Positions 34,051 through 43,560 of a stretch of 64,000 nucleotides of DNA are shown here, one piece after another. The stretch covers positions 1,221,501-1,285,500 of the forward strand of contig NZ_CP025135.1 of NCBI RefSeq assembly GCF_002833405.1. The letters run 5' to 3'. The notes beneath the pieces were generated by a model. It worked only from the letters and a program-made list of their open reading frames with translations, made no database searches and was not told the DNA's origin. Position numbers and translations under genes: made by a program. The stretch is from Planococcus sp. MB-3u-03. Lineage in GTDB: Bacteria > Bacillota > Bacilli > Bacillales_A > Planococcaceae. Each line of letters opens with the position of its first letter. Position 1 is the first letter of the stretch.

Positions 34051-34078
34051 AGCTGTCTTCTTCGAAGGCAGCTTTTTT
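34051..34078 (+). terminator. Terminator-like hairpin between menB and menE
   Basis: AGCTGTCTTC TTC GAAGGCAGCT (10 bp stem, one G-T pair) followed by six T, within the 90-bp menB-menE gap. Confidence 0.8.
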
Positions 34079-34125
34079 CAATCAACGGCGAATAAATGAA
34101 CTTGCTTGAGGAAAGGATTTTGAAA

Positions 34126-35556
34126 ATGACATATCCGAATTGGCTTTCGCAGCGTGCTTACCTGACGGGAAATCAATTGGCTTTATCGTTCGGCGAGGAT
34201 GAATGGACGTTTGGGGAAGTGAACAAAATAGCGCTCGATTATGCCGGGAAGCTGGCCCATTTTGGCATTACGGAACATTCGCGTGTGGCCTTGCTCGCTA
34301 GATCGAATGCCGAAGCTGTTTTTGTCATGTACGGCTGCCTGCATATCGGCTGTGAAATGGTCATGCTTAATGAACGGCTGGCTGGAGCGGAACTTGCTTA
34401 CCAAATCGAAGATGCCAAGGTGGACCAGGTATTTGCAACTAGTGAACTCTGCGAGAAGGTGGCGGCATCGCAGCCGGTTTCTTTTGAACAATTGAGACAG
34501 GCGCCATCTGTGGACTTTACAGTAAAAGCGGAGTGGGCGAGGAACCGCACCGTGTCGATCATGTATACTTCGGGAACGACAGGCAATCCAAAAGGAGTCA
34601 GGCAGACAGCTGAAAACCATTTTTCGAGCGCGGTGTCTTCTGCGCTGAATTTGGGCGTGTCTCCCGACGATGTCTGGCTATGCACAGTGCCTTTATTCCA
34701 TATCAGCGGATTCTCGATTTTGATGCGTTCGCTTGTTTATGGAATGGGCGTCCGGCTTTACGAAAAATTCGACCCCGCGGTGTGTGCGGATGAATTGTGC
34801 AAAGGGCAAGTGACGCACAGTTCGATGGTCGCTGTCACACTTGATCAAGTGCTACGGGAAATCGAGCAGCGCGAACTGAGCGTTTCCACTCGCTTCAAGC
34901 AGGTTCTTGCGGGGGGCGGCCCGGTTCCGGTGTCTTATTTGCAAATGGCGGAAGCGCATGGCATTCAAGTGCTCCAAACCTATGGCATGACCGAAACGTC
35001 TTCGCAGACGACGACTTTGCAGCCGGCTGATGCGAAAACGAAGATCGGTTCTGCCGGCAAGCCGCTATTTTTATACCAAGTAAAAATCGACGGGGCAAAG
35101 ACAGGGGAAGCGGGAGAGATCCTCATAAAGGGGCCTCAAGTGACCCCTGGCTATATCGGCAAGTTCAAAGACCGGGACGTGCAAAAAGACGGCTGGCTTG
35201 CAACAGGTGATATCGGTTATTTAGACGCAGAAGGATTTTTATTCGTCGTCGACAGGCGCTCGGATCTGCTCGTTTCTGGCGGGGAGAACGTTTATCCGGC
35301 AGAAATCGAGAAGGTTTTGATGGCACATCCATCCGTCCGGGAAGCCGGGGTTTGCGCAATGGCAGACAGCACGTGGGGAGAAGTGCCAGCTGCATTTGTC
35401 GTGCTCGATGATCCTGCAGTGTTGGATGAGCTGGCGGAATTTTGCCGCGGTCAGCTGGCCGGCTATAAAGTGCCAAAACTGTTCAGAGCAGTGAATGAGT
35501 TGCCGCGGAATGCATCGAATAAACTGCTCAGAAGGGAATTGAAGAAATGGCTTTAA
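34126..35556 (+). CDS. menE: o-Succinylbenzoate-CoA ligase
   Basis: A 476-residue adenylate-forming enzyme that activates o-succinylbenzoate with ATP and CoA. The P-loop-like motif is IMYTSGTTGNPKGVRQT (about residue 145), followed by LQTYGMTETSS, the Asp in WLATGDIGYLD and the hinge VVDRRSDLLVSGGENVYP; the catalytic Lys is in NASNKLLRREL near the end. Start ATG 34126 follows GAGGAAAGGA; an ATG 30 bases earlier overlaps no ribosome binding site. It overlaps menC by 10 bp. It is preceded by a terminator-like hairpin. Confidence 0.94.
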   Translation: MTYPNWLSQRAYLTGNQLALSFGEDEWTFGEVNKIALDYAGKLAHFGITEHSRVALLARSNAEAVFVMYGCLHIGCEMVMLNERLAGAELAYQIEDAKVDQVFATSELCEKVAASQPVSFEQLRQAPSVDFTVKAEWARNRTVSIMYTSGTTGNPKGVRQTAENHFSSAVSSALNLGVSPDDVWLCTVPLFHISGFSILMRSLVYGMGVRLYEKFDPAVCADELCKGQVTHSSMVAVTLDQVLREIEQRELSVSTRFKQVLAGGGPVPVSYLQMAEAHGIQVLQTYGMTETSSQTTTLQPADAKTKIGSAGKPLFLYQVKIDGAKTGEAGEILIKGPQVTPGYIGKFKDRDVQKDGWLATGDIGYLDAEGFLFVVDRRSDLLVSGGENVYPAEIEKVLMAHPSVREAGVCAMADSTWGEVPAAFVVLDDPAVLDELAEFCRGQLAGYKVPKLFRAVNELPRNASNKLLRRELKKWL

Positions 35557-36608
35557 TTGCCGGCATTGAATTTCGTAAAGTGAAGAAGCCTTTGAACCAG
35601 CCCTTCATTACTGTCTTGCAGAAAGTACGGGAGCGGGAAGTGACAATAGTGATCGTCCGGGATGCTCAAGGGCGCGAAGGCTACGGTGAATGTGTTGCTT
35701 TTGATACACCTTGGTATACTGAAGAGACCGTAACGGGCAGCCGCTTTGTGATGGAACAGGTGCTGGCTCCGCTATTGCTAAATGAACGTTTGGAGCATCC
35801 GACAGAGCTGGAAAGATTATTTTCCAAAGTAAAAGGCAATCATATGGCTAAAGCCGCTTTAGAAATGGCTGTATGGGATTTATTTTCGAAACGTCAAGGC
35901 GTGCCGCTGTATGAATTCATCGGGGGAGTTCGGAAAACAATCCCTGCAGGTGTGGTTGTTGCAGGAGAGAGCGATGAACTGGCACCCAACGTAAAAGCAG
36001 CGATCGGCAGAGGTTATCGACGCATCAAGCTGAAAATTTCACCTGAAACCGATGCGGCTTTATTGAAAAGCTTGGTTGCGGCCAATCCAGAGATTTCGTT
36101 CTATGCCGATGCCAATGGCAGTTTTTCAGGGCGGGCATTGGAAGAGCTGCTGGCATTCGACCAGGCCTGTTTTGCGTTGATCGAGCAGCCCTATAGCGAA
36201 CAGGAGTGGGATGCCCATAGTGCTGCACGTTCTAAAATGACGACGCCGATCTGCCTGGATGAAAGTATCCATAGCCTCGACGATGTGAAACGCATGGCAG
36301 AACAGCAAGCAGGGGATATTATCGTCTTGAAGATGGGTCGTCTCGGTGGTTGGACAGAAACCTTGAAAGTCGTCGAGTTCTGCAGAAATGAACAGATCGG
36401 GATGTGGGTCGGCGGCATGATCGAGTTTGGCGTATCGAAAGCGCATAATCTGGCGCTTGCATCGCTGCCCGAAGTGAAACTGACTGGGGATTTTTCAGAT
36501 TCAGGCCATTTTTGGCAGGCAGATATCGTTTCTCCGGAAATCCGTGTGGAGCATGGGGAAATCAAATTAAGCGAAAGCCCAGGAATCGGATATAAGCTGA
36601 ACATATAA
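35547..36608 (+). CDS. menC: o-Succinylbenzoate synthase
   Basis: A 353-residue enolase-superfamily enzyme that dehydrates SHCHC to o-succinylbenzoate. The catalytic lysines are expected in RIKLKISPE (K-x-K, about residue 157) and IVLKMGRLGG. Metal ligands: FYADANGSF (Asp), ALIEQPYSEQEW (Glu), ICLDESIHS (Asp). It is of the MenC/NSAR type seen in Bacillus. It overlaps the menE end by 10 bp, and a terminator follows. No lesions. Confidence 0.94.
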   Translation: MALIAGIEFRKVKKPLNQPFITVLQKVREREVTIVIVRDAQGREGYGECVAFDTPWYTEETVTGSRFVMEQVLAPLLLNERLEHPTELERLFSKVKGNHMAKAALEMAVWDLFSKRQGVPLYEFIGGVRKTIPAGVVVAGESDELAPNVKAAIGRGYRRIKLKISPETDAALLKSLVAANPEISFYADANGSFSGRALEELLAFDQACFALIEQPYSEQEWDAHSAARSKMTTPICLDESIHSLDDVKRMAEQQAGDIIVLKMGRLGGWTETLKVVEFCRNEQIGMWVGGMIEFGVSKAHNLALASLPEVKLTGDFSDSGHFWQADIVSPEIRVEHGEIKLSESPGIGYKLNI

Positions 36609-36638
36609 AAAACTCGCCGATCATTCGGCGAGTTTTTA
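36608..36638. terminator. Bidirectional terminator menC / zinc-binding protein gene
   Basis: AAAACTCGCCGA TCAT TCGGCGAGTTTTT. Confidence 0.92.
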
Positions 36639-37627
36639 CTATTTCAAGACTGTTTCCAGTGCTTGCAGATTTTTTTCCATCAAAGTGAAATACGTTTCAT
36701 CGTTGTCGATATTCTCTTGTGTCAGCACTCCGAGGTTATGCATTTCAATCGCTTCGGCGCCAACTTCGTTTTGGATGACTTCCGTCAAATTCGACGAGAC
36801 GTTTTGTTCGAAGACGATGTATTGAATGTCTTTTTCCCGCGCCATGTCGACGATTTCCGTTAACTCTTTCTGGGATGGTTCGTCTTGGCTATTCAAGCCC
36901 GCGACGGCCACTTGCTCAAATCCGTAAGGTGCTGCAATATAGCCGAATGCTGAGTGGGACACGAAGAAGGTGTCACGTTCGACTTTTTCGCCCAAGTTTT
37001 GGAATGATTCATCAAGCGCTTCTAGTTCAGCGACGAGTTCTTCATAATTCTTATCGAATTCCTCCGCGCCTTCCGGATCTTTTTCCGCTAAAGCATCACG
37101 GACAGAAGCGGCGAGTTCCTGGCTCAGGACAGGTGAGATCCAGACGTGTGGATCAGTGGAGCCATGGTCATGACCTTCGTGGCCCTTCTTCATGCCCCTG
37201 TTCGTCTTCACTATGTGCCTCAGTTTGTGCACCAGCCACAGCTTCGAGTTGTTCATCGGTGATTCCATCTGCCGTAGCGACAAATTCTGAGATCTTCATT
37301 TTGCAGCGTTTCCTGTGCGCTGTCGATAAAGCCTTCAAGCCCTAAACCGACATAAAAGAGCAGATCGGCGTCCGCCATATTGATCATGTCTTTTTGAGTT
37401 GGTTCAAAGCTATGCTCGTTGGCGCCAGCCGGGTAAACGGATTTGACGTCGACACGCTCGCCGCCGATGCGTTCTGCAAAATAGACGAGCGGATAAACCG
37501 TTGCATATACGTCGAGTTTTCCTTCTGCCGCTTCGCCTTCAGCCCCGCTGTCGGTTTCTGTGTTGCTGCCGCACGCAGCCAATAATAAAATGAGTGCTAT
37601 TCCTGCAAAATATGCTAGTTTCTTCAT
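36639..37627 (-). CDS. Zinc ABC transporter substrate-binding lipoprotein (ZnuA/AdcA-like; frameshifted)
   Basis: A cluster A-I solute-binding protein for zinc (or Mn). The signal peptide has lipobox LLAAC, followed by an acidic linker. The fold shows VYPLVYFAERIGG, AGANEHSFEPTQKD (first metal His), a His-rich loop GHEGHDHG, DPHVWISPV, VSHSAFGYIAAPYG and the end VFEQNVSS. The frame breaks twice (about 37291 and 37184), each fixed by removing one base. Start ATG 37627 follows GGAGGGACATTTT. A 21-bp Zur-like operator sits 33 bp upstream. Permease and ATPase genes are not adjacent. Confidence 0.88.
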
Positions 37628-37659
37628 AAAATGTCCCTCCAAATTTAATGCGTGTTCAT

Positions 37660-37680
37660 AAAATGTAATCGTTACGTTTT
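37660..37680 (-). promoter_or_regulatory. Zur-like operator of the zinc-binding protein gene
   Basis: Imperfect palindrome AAAA-TGTAA-TCG-TTACG-TTTT, close to the known Bacillus Zur box pattern with CGTAAT/ATTACG arms. The position just upstream of a zinc-uptake gene supports zinc repression. Confidence 0.72.
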
Positions 37681-37727
37681 GTTGACTCTTAGAATCATAC
37701 AATACAATCCGATTGAACACAAGAAAA

Positions 37728-37747
37728 AAACCCGCCTATTTTTTAGG
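37728..37747 (-). terminator. Probable yidD terminator
   Basis: CCCGCCTA TTTT TAGGGGG-type stem with one mismatch, followed on the minus strand by a long T-run. Confidence 0.6.
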
Positions 37748-37966
37748 GGGCCATTCTTCCGGGACAAAGTCCACTCCGCCTTTATGGAACGGGTGGCAGC
37801 TCAATATGCGGCGGATGGCAAGATAGCCGCCTTTTAATGCGCCGTGTTTTTCCACCGCTTCAATCCCATAATGGGAGCACGTCGGATAGAATCTGCAGCT
37901 CGGCGGCGACAGTGGGGAGATGAAGCGTTGATAGAAACGGAACAGCTTCACTAATGCGGTTTTCAT
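37736..37966 (-). CDS. yidD: Membrane protein insertion efficiency factor YidD
   Basis: A 76-residue protein with the full YidD signature: [20 protein letters not shown] followed by SHYGIEAV and a Cys in [13 protein letters not shown]. It has a short amphipathic N-terminus and conserved Cys residues. YidD assists the YidC/Sec insertion of membrane proteins. The C-terminus [13 protein letters not shown] is common in Bacillota copies. Its terminator overlaps the stop region. Confidence 0.95.
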   Translation of the reverse strand: MKTALVKLFRFYQRFISPLSPPSCRFYPTCSHYGIEAVEKHGALKGGYLAIRRILSCHPFHKGGVDFVPEEWPPKK

Positions 37967-38077
37967 CGTGATTCCACTCTTTTCTAGTTTGGTTGCGGTT
38001 CTTTGATGTTTATTGTAGGGCTTTTAGAGGTAATTATAAAGCATAAGAGCTTATCAAAAAATGGAGAGTGATGAATT

Positions 38078-38524
38078 GTGTCAACAGCATTAAACGAAGA
38101 ATTGAACGTACAAGTCGCTACATGGTCAGTCGTCTATACGAAATTACATAATTTCCATTGGTATGTCAAAGGGCCATCTTTCTTTACCTTGCATGTAAAG
38201 TTTGAGGAGCTGTATAATGAAGCGACGCTCCATATGGATGAAATTGCGGAGCGCCTGCTAGCACTCGGCGGCAAGCCGATAGCGACAATGAAAGAGCAGC
38301 TGGAATTGTCGGTTGTAGATGAAGCGACCAGCAGCGAGAGCGCGGAGCAGATGGTCGATACCATCGTTTCTGATTACGATAAGATCATGAAATCCTTGAA
38401 AAAAGGCATGGAACTTGCTGCTGAAGACGGCGATGACATGACAGAGGATATGCTGAATGCCATCCATCAAAACTTAGAGAAGCATTCGTGGATGCTGTCT
38501 GCATTTCTCGGCGAAAAGAAGTAG
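38078..38524 (+). CDS. dps: Dps-family DNA-protecting ferritin
   Basis: A 148-residue Dps/MrgA-type miniferritin, a dodecameric iron-storing protein that binds or shields DNA under oxidative stress. Ferroxidase ligands are seen in [18 protein letters not shown] (His) and [15 protein letters not shown] (Asp/Glu). Start is GTG 38078 after GGAGAG. An upstream half-site resembling a PerR box (TAATTATAA, about 38030) is present but the other half is poor. Terminator directly after. ytkD follows, as in B. subtilis. Confidence 0.92.
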   Translation: MSTALNEELNVQVATWSVVYTKLHNFHWYVKGPSFFTLHVKFEELYNEATLHMDEIAERLLALGGKPIATMKEQLELSVVDEATSSESAEQMVDTIVSDYDKIMKSLKKGMELAAEDGDDMTEDMLNAIHQNLEKHSWMLSAFLGEKK

Positions 38525-38538
38525 AATAGAAGAAATGG

Positions 38539-38570
38539 GCGTACGACCGTTAGCCGGTTGTACGCTTTTT
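38539..38570 (+). terminator. dps terminator
   Basis: GCGTACGACCG ttag CCGGTTGTACGC followed by TTTTT. Confidence 0.9.
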
Positions 38571-38591
38571 CTGAAGCCGGGAGGATGTTTG

Positions 38592-39044
38592 ATGGAATAT
38601 AAAGACTTGAATGGCTGCGCTTGCCGCCTATTTTTTGAAAAAGGACAGTCACAGATTGAAAGCCGGCATGTGTTGGTGATAGGAAAATATAATGGCAACT
38701 GGCTGTTGACGAGCCATTCCGTGCGCGGCCTTGAATTTCCCGGGGGCAAAGCCGAACCAGACGAATCGCTGGAGCAGGCGGCGAAGCGGGAAGTATTCGA
38801 AGAAACCGGAGCCAGCGTGAATAAATTAAAATGGCTAGCGGAATATACGGTTTATACCGATAAAGCTTTCAGTAAAACGGTATTTACAGCCACTATTGAG
38901 AGCTTGGAGAAAGTAGCATGGATGGAAACTGACGGTCCGGTGCTTGTGCCTGACCTTGTGATCGATGAAAATTACAGCTTCCTGATGCGCGACGAAGGCA
39001 TGGAAGCGATTATAGAGAAGGTGAAGACTGTTGAAAAATGGTGA
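38592..39044 (+). CDS. ytkD: Nucleoside triphosphatase YtkD (Nudix)
   Basis: A 150-residue Nudix hydrolase. The Nudix box at residues 51 to 73 is GGKAEPDESL...REVFEETGA (G-x5-E-x7-REUxEExGU). B. subtilis YtkD hydrolyses oxidised and ordinary purine NTPs and can act in sanitising 8-oxo-dGTP or in RNA 5' end processing (RppH-like). Start ATG 38592 has GGGAGGATG upstream; a longer frame begins inside the dps terminator and is unlikely. It overlaps the following hydrolase gene by 14 bp. Placement beside dps fits an oxidative-stress role. Confidence 0.9.
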   Translation: MEYKDLNGCACRLFFEKGQSQIESRHVLVIGKYNGNWLLTSHSVRGLEFPGGKAEPDESLEQAAKREVFEETGASVNKLKWLAEYTVYTDKAFSKTVFTATIESLEKVAWMETDGPVLVPDLVIDENYSFLMRDEGMEAIIEKVKTVEKW

Positions 39045-39844
39045 TATTGAATCAATGAGATGGTATCCGTCACCGAATCCGAACGTACGCTTGCGGGAAG
39101 TGACGTATTGGTCTGAAGGCTTGCGTATCAAAGGTTTGCTGGCGCAGCCGAAAACAGATGATGCCGAAAGTGCCATCTTGTACCTGCGCGGAGGCATCCA
39201 GTCCATCGGCATGGTGCGGCCGGCACGGATCGCGCAATTTGCGGGAATGGGATTTACCGTTTTCGCCCTTATTACCGCGGCAACCGCGGCGGCGAAGGAA
39301 AGATGAGTTTGCCGGTGGCGACCGCTATGACGCCGTGAATGCCGTGGAAGTGCTGAAAAATTCAGTGCAGGACCAGTGCATTTGCTGGCATTTTCAAGAG
39401 GCGGCATCATGGCGCTATGGACCGCAGTGCTGAGAAGCGATATTTGTTCCGTCGTGACATGGGCAGGTGTCACAGACACGGTGCTTACATATAAAGAGCG
39501 GCTGGATATGCGCCGCATGATGAAGCGTCTATACGGCGGCACGCCGAATACTGCGCTTCCGGCATATGAAGAACGCAACCCTCTGATGCGCATCGGGGAA
39601 AGCGATGCCGCTTATTTGATCATTCACGGCTTGAAAGACGACAATGTTTCGCCCCAGCAAGCCTTCCTGTTGGAAGAAGCGTTGCACCTTAACCATCAGC
39701 CGTGTGAAACGTGGTATTTCCCAGGGTACACGCATTTTTCCTCCTACGGCTAATCGCAAGACTGCAAAGGCGCTGACGCTATGGATGAAAGAGCAGGAGA
39801 AGCGCAAAGAAGATTTAACCGAAGCTGTCTGCAATAATGCATAA
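39031..39844 (+). CDS. Alpha/beta hydrolase, prolyl-oligopeptidase-like (YtmA-like; frameshifted)
   Basis: About 270 residues after restoring at least four single bases (near 39268, 39300, 39360 and 39738). The S9-like hydrolase core shows ILYLRGGIQSIGMV, the nucleophile elbow FSRGGIM (Ser), then HGLKDDNVSPQQA (Asp) and GYTHFF-PPTAN (His). The start is TTG 39031, overlapping ytkD, with GAAGGTGA upstream. It is probably a cytoplasmic esterase or peptidase; the substrate is unknown. The lesions all lie in homopolymer runs, and restored segments match the hydrolase pattern. Confidence 0.8.
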
Positions 39845-39866
39845 GTTTAACGCGGTAGTTGAGAAT

Positions 39867-39906
39867 AAAAAGGATGGGAGAAATCATTGATTTTCTCCAT
39901 CCTTTA
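39867..39906. terminator. Bidirectional terminator, YtmA-like gene / pckA
   Basis: AAAAAGGATGGGAGAAATCA paired with the TGATTTTCTCC ATCCTTT arm; T-run best on the minus strand. Confidence 0.82.
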
Positions 39907-39914
39907 TGATGTAA

Positions 39915-41502
39915 TTAATTATGGGTAGGGCCGCCTTTTGGCTGATGCCAGCATCCACAGTGCCGAATTTTTCAAAGTTGTCTTTGAATTTCTTTGCCAA
40001 TTCCTGTGCTTTTGTTCATAAGCTTCTTTATCAGCCCATGCATTGCGCGGATTCAATACTTCAGTTGGCACGCCTGGAATTTCTTTTGGCATGTTCAAGC
40101 CGAAGACGGATTCGTGTTCCATTTCGACGCCGTTCAAGTCGCCGCGGATCGCCGCGCGGACCATTGTGCGAGTGTATGATAGTTTCATGCGGCTTCCGAC
40201 GCCGTATACTCCGCCAGTCCATCCTGTGTTTACTAGGTAAACGTCTGCGCCGTGCTCGTCGATTTTGTCGCCGAGCATTTCAGCGTATACTGTCGCGTGA
40301 AGTGGAAGGAATGGTGAGCCGAAGCATGTCGAGAATGTCGCTTCCGGTGAAGTGACCCCGCGCTCTGTGCCGGCCAGTTTCGATGTATAGCCGCTAAGGA
40401 AATGATACATCGCTTGTTCTTTCGTCAATTTGCTGATCGGAGGCAATACGCCGAATGCGTCCGCAGTCAAAAAGACGATCGTTTTCGGGTGGCCCGCAAC
40501 AGAAGGGACAACGATATTATCGATAGCATCGATCGGGTACGCTGCACGCGTGTTTTCTGTTAACGATCCGTCGTCGTAATCCGGGATGCGCGTGTCTTCG
40601 TCAACGACTACGTTTTCAAGAACAGAGCCGAAACGGATAGCATCGAAGATTTGCGGTTCGTTAGCACGTGACAAGTTGATCGTTTTTGCATAGCAGCCGC
40701 CTTCGATGTTGAAGACGCCGTTATCGGACCAGCCGTGCTCATCGTCACCGATCAATTTGCGGTCTTCGTCAGCCGACAAAGTCGTTTTCCCTGTACCGGA
40801 AAGGCCAAAGAACAAAGCAACGTCATCGTTTTTGCCGACGTTCGCCGAGCAGTGCATCGGCAGGATGCCTTTTTCAGGAAGGATGTAGTTCATGATCGAG
40901 AAGATGGATTTTTTCATTTCGCCTGCGTATTCCGTACCGCCGATCCAGATCATTTTCTTTTCAATCGAAACGATAATGAATGTTTCGGAATCCGTTCCGT
41001 CCACCGCAGGGTCTGCGTGGAAAGTCGGGGCGTAAACAACAGTGAATTCAGCTTCATGCGCCTTCAGTTCTTCCGCAGTCGGGCGGATGAACAATTGATG
41101 GGCAAACAGGTTATGCCATGCATATTCGTTGATCGTCTGAATCGCCAGGCGGGACTCAGGATCTGCACCTGCAAAGCCTTTGAAGACGTACAAAGCGTCT
41201 TTTTCTTTCAAATGATTAAGGACTTTAGCATATAGGTTTTCGAAGATTTCAGCAGAGATCGGGCGGTTGACGCTGCCCCAGTCAATTTTGTCTTTCGAAA
41301 TTGCCTCTTCTACCATATACTTGTCTTTAGGCGAACGGCCAGTGTATTTGCCGGTTTCCGCTTTGACTGCGCCTTCGCGCGTCAATACTGCCTCCCCACG
41401 GGATGTTGCAGCTTCCACCAATTGTGGAACGGATAATTGCATATTGATATTCGAGCCGTTCAAAAGCTCTTTCAAATCATTTGTTAGGTTCACTGAAGTC
41501 AT
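39915..41502 (-). CDS. pckA: Phosphoenolpyruvate carboxykinase (ATP) (C-terminal frameshift)
   Basis: A 528-residue ATP-type PEP carboxykinase, the first gluconeogenic step from oxaloacetate. The P-loop is GLSGTGKT (residues 233 to 240), the kinase-2 metal site is [10 protein letters not shown], and the substrate region is RSPKDKYMV and HCSANVG. The last 35 codons are out of frame: one A is missing from the run after GAACA (about 40020); restoring it yields ...GISQKGGPTHN ending at 39915. Start ATG 41502 follows AAGGAAGG. A minus-strand promoter TAGACT-16-TATACT lies near 41570. Divergent from metK as in B. subtilis. Confidence 0.95.
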
Positions 41503-41693
41503 ATATATGTACCTTCCTTTTCGTTTATTCCCAAATGAATGGGGAAGATGTATATTCGAACATTAGTATAACACATTGACGCGATTAGTCTATACTAATA
41601 ACTAGAAATCTGTCAATGTTCATGATTTGTGTTCTTTCAATAGTAGAAAAAGATGCATGCTTAAAAGTCTGACAATCGTTTCCGGTAAAAACG

Positions 41694-41722
41694 TTGACAG
41701 TGCTTGCTGCATTCCGTATGAT
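41694..41722 (+). promoter_or_regulatory. metK promoter
   Basis: TTGACA, 17 bases, TATGAT. It starts transcription just before the S-box leader. Confidence 0.85.
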
Positions 41723-41739
41723 GGGAAATTGAACGGATA

Positions 41740-41857
41740 CTCTTATTCCGAGCTGGTGGAGGGTGCAGGCCCAATGAAACCCGGCAACCTGCTGCAATTG
41801 CAGCGATGGTGCCCAACCTGAAGCAAGGCGAATGCCTTGGACGATAAGAGTGAAAGG
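41740..41857 (+). promoter_or_regulatory. SAM-I (S-box) riboswitch of metK
   Basis: The P1 helix CTCTTAT (41740-41746) pairs with ATAAGAG (41844-41850). The signature GGCCCAATGAAACCCGGCAA lies inside. Binding of S-adenosylmethionine is known to stabilise this aptamer and cause termination. The P1 3' strand AAGAGTGAAAGG can instead pair with CCTTTCCTCATT of the terminator. Confidence 0.95.
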
Positions 41858-41873
41858 TGCTTATGATGATTAT

Positions 41874-41914
41874 TCCTTTCCTCATTACTAATGGATGAGT
41901 GAAGGGATTTTTTT
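41874..41914 (+). terminator. Riboswitch-controlled terminator of metK
   Basis: TCCTTTC-CTCAT / ATGAG-TGAAGGGA stem followed by seven T, 17 bp after the aptamer and about 140 bp before the metK start. Confidence 0.88.
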
Positions 41915-42054
41915 ATGGAATGCCCTTAATCCTCGTGTGCAGGCTGAAAAAGCTGGAAGTTCAATTCCTATAAACGGAAACGGACTTGACATGGGAAAAC
42001 GAGTACCGTATCAATTTCGAGAGCAATCTCGCAGGATATAAGGAGGAACTTTTT

Positions 42055-43251
42055 TTGACAAACCGTCGATTATTCACATCAGAATCAGTAACAGAGGGCC
42101 ATCCGGATAAGATTTGCGACCAGATTTCAGACGCAATCCTGGATGCGATCCTAACAGAAGACCCGAATGCGCGTGTCGCATGCGAAACGACTGTAACGAC
42201 AGGGCTCGTCCTTGTCGCAGGCGAAATCACGACATCCACATATGTAGACATTCCGAAAGTGGTCCGCCAGACAGTTAAAGAAATCGGCTATACACGCGCG
42301 AAATACGGATTCGATTCCGAGACAAGCGCAGTGTTGACAGCGATCGATGAGCAGTCGGCAGATATCGCTGCAGGCGTCAACGTAGCACTCGAAGCGCGTG
42401 AAGGCCAGATGACCGATAAGGAATTGGATGAAATCGGAGCAGGCGACCAAGGCTTGATGTTCGGTTATGCGTCAAACGAAACAGAAGAATTGATGCCATT
42501 GCCAATCAGCCTGGCGCACAAACTCGCACGCCGCTTGGCAGAAGTGCGCAAAGAAGAAATCTTGCCGTATTTGCGTCCTGATGGCAAAACGCAAGTAACG
42601 ATTGAATATGATGAGAACAATAAACCAGTGCGTGTCGATACGATCGTCATTTCGACGCAGCACCATCCAGAAGTCAGCCTAGAGCAAATCCAGCGCAACT
42701 TGAAAGAATACGTCATCAATGAAGTCGTGCCGGCTGAACTGCTAGACGCTGAAACCAAATACTTCATCAACCCGACAGGCCGCTTCGTCATCGGCGGACC
42801 TCAAGGTGATGCAGGGCTTACAGGCCGCAAGATCATCGTCGATACGTACGGCGGTTATGCACGGCATGGCGGGGGAGCATTCTCCGGTAAGGACGCGACA
42901 AAAGTCGACCGTTCCGGTGCCTATGCAGCCCGCTATGTGGCAAAGAATATCGTCGCTTCTGGGCTTGCCGATAAATGTGAAGTGCAGCTAGCCTATGCAA
43001 TCGGCGTGGCACATCCGGTATCGATTGCTGTCGATACGTTCGGCACAGGGAAAGTCAGCGAAGACAAATTCATCGAACTCGTACGCGCGAACTTTGATTT
43101 GCGCCCAGCCGGCATCATCAAGATGCTCGACCTGCGCCGCCCGATCTACAAACAGACAGCGGCTTATGGCCATTTCGGTCGCACAGATGTTGACCTTCCG
43201 TGGGAACGCACAGACAAAGCGGATGCTTTGAAACAACAGGCTAACGCATAA
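42055..43251 (+). CDS. metK: S-adenosylmethionine synthetase
   Basis: A 398-residue enzyme making S-adenosylmethionine from methionine and ATP. Motifs: [13 protein letters not shown] near the start, [12 protein letters not shown], and [20 protein letters not shown]. The start is TTG 42055, six bases after AAGGAGGAAC; no ATG fits the conserved N-terminus. The gene sits under an S-box riboswitch and so should be switched off when SAM is plentiful. Terminator directly after the stop. Confidence 0.97.
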   Translation: MTNRRLFTSESVTEGHPDKICDQISDAILDAILTEDPNARVACETTVTTGLVLVAGEITTSTYVDIPKVVRQTVKEIGYTRAKYGFDSETSAVLTAIDEQSADIAAGVNVALEAREGQMTDKELDEIGAGDQGLMFGYASNETEELMPLPISLAHKLARRLAEVRKEEILPYLRPDGKTQVTIEYDENNKPVRVDTIVISTQHHPEVSLEQIQRNLKEYVINEVVPAELLDAETKYFINPTGRFVIGGPQGDAGLTGRKIIVDTYGGYARHGGGAFSGKDATKVDRSGAYAARYVAKNIVASGLADKCEVQLAYAIGVAHPVSIAVDTFGTGKVSEDKFIELVRANFDLRPAGIIKMLDLRRPIYKQTAAYGHFGRTDVDLPWERTDKADALKQQANA

Positions 43252-43252
43252 G

Positions 43253-43289
43253 AAAAAAGCAGGCGGATATTTTTCCGCCTGCTTTTTCT
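43253..43289 (+). terminator. metK terminator (copy 1 of a repeated hairpin)
   Basis: AAAGCAGGCGGA TATTTT TCCGCCTGCTTT followed by TTC; nearly identical to 43524-43560. Confidence 0.92.
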
Positions 43290-43325
43290 AGTTTATCGAG
43301 AAAGGTGATAAGTCGTATTTTCCGA

Positions 43326-43432
43326 AGCTTATCGCTCGCTTTCCGTGGGCTCGCATCCAAGCCTCCTCAGTCGCTATGCGCCTTGCGGGGTCTCGGTCGT
43401 CTCGCTGATCCACAGGAGTCGAGCGAACGCTT
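43326..43432. repeat. Intergenic palindromic repeat element
   Basis: About 107 bp with complementary ends: GCTCGCTTTCCGTGG near the left and CCACAGGAGTCGAGC near the right, with a CCTCCTCAGTCGC...TTGCGGGGTCTCGG centre. I recall similar GCTCG-CTTTCCG / CAGGAGTCGAGC elements as common intergenic repeats in Bacillaceae and Planococcaceae. No reading frame is evident. Confidence 0.55.
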
Positions 43433-43523
43433 CTCCAAATACTCAGCTAGAACATTGATTTTGAATGTAGAAAAGTAGGTGCACCTTTTATTTATAGCAG
43501 ATCGTAAATTTCCTCTACACTCT

Positions 43524-43560
43524 GAAAAAGCAGGCGGATATTTTCCGCCTGCTTTTTCTA
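43524..43560 (-). terminator. Terminator of the gamma-carbonic-anhydrase-like gene (copy 2)
   Basis: Same hairpin as at 43253-43289 except for run lengths. The stop codon of the minus-strand gene (43558-43560) is at its edge. Confidence 0.85.

Noticed and set aside
38020..38045. PerR box before dps
   Set aside because: Only one half-site (TAATTATAA) matches; the other half has too many mismatches to call.
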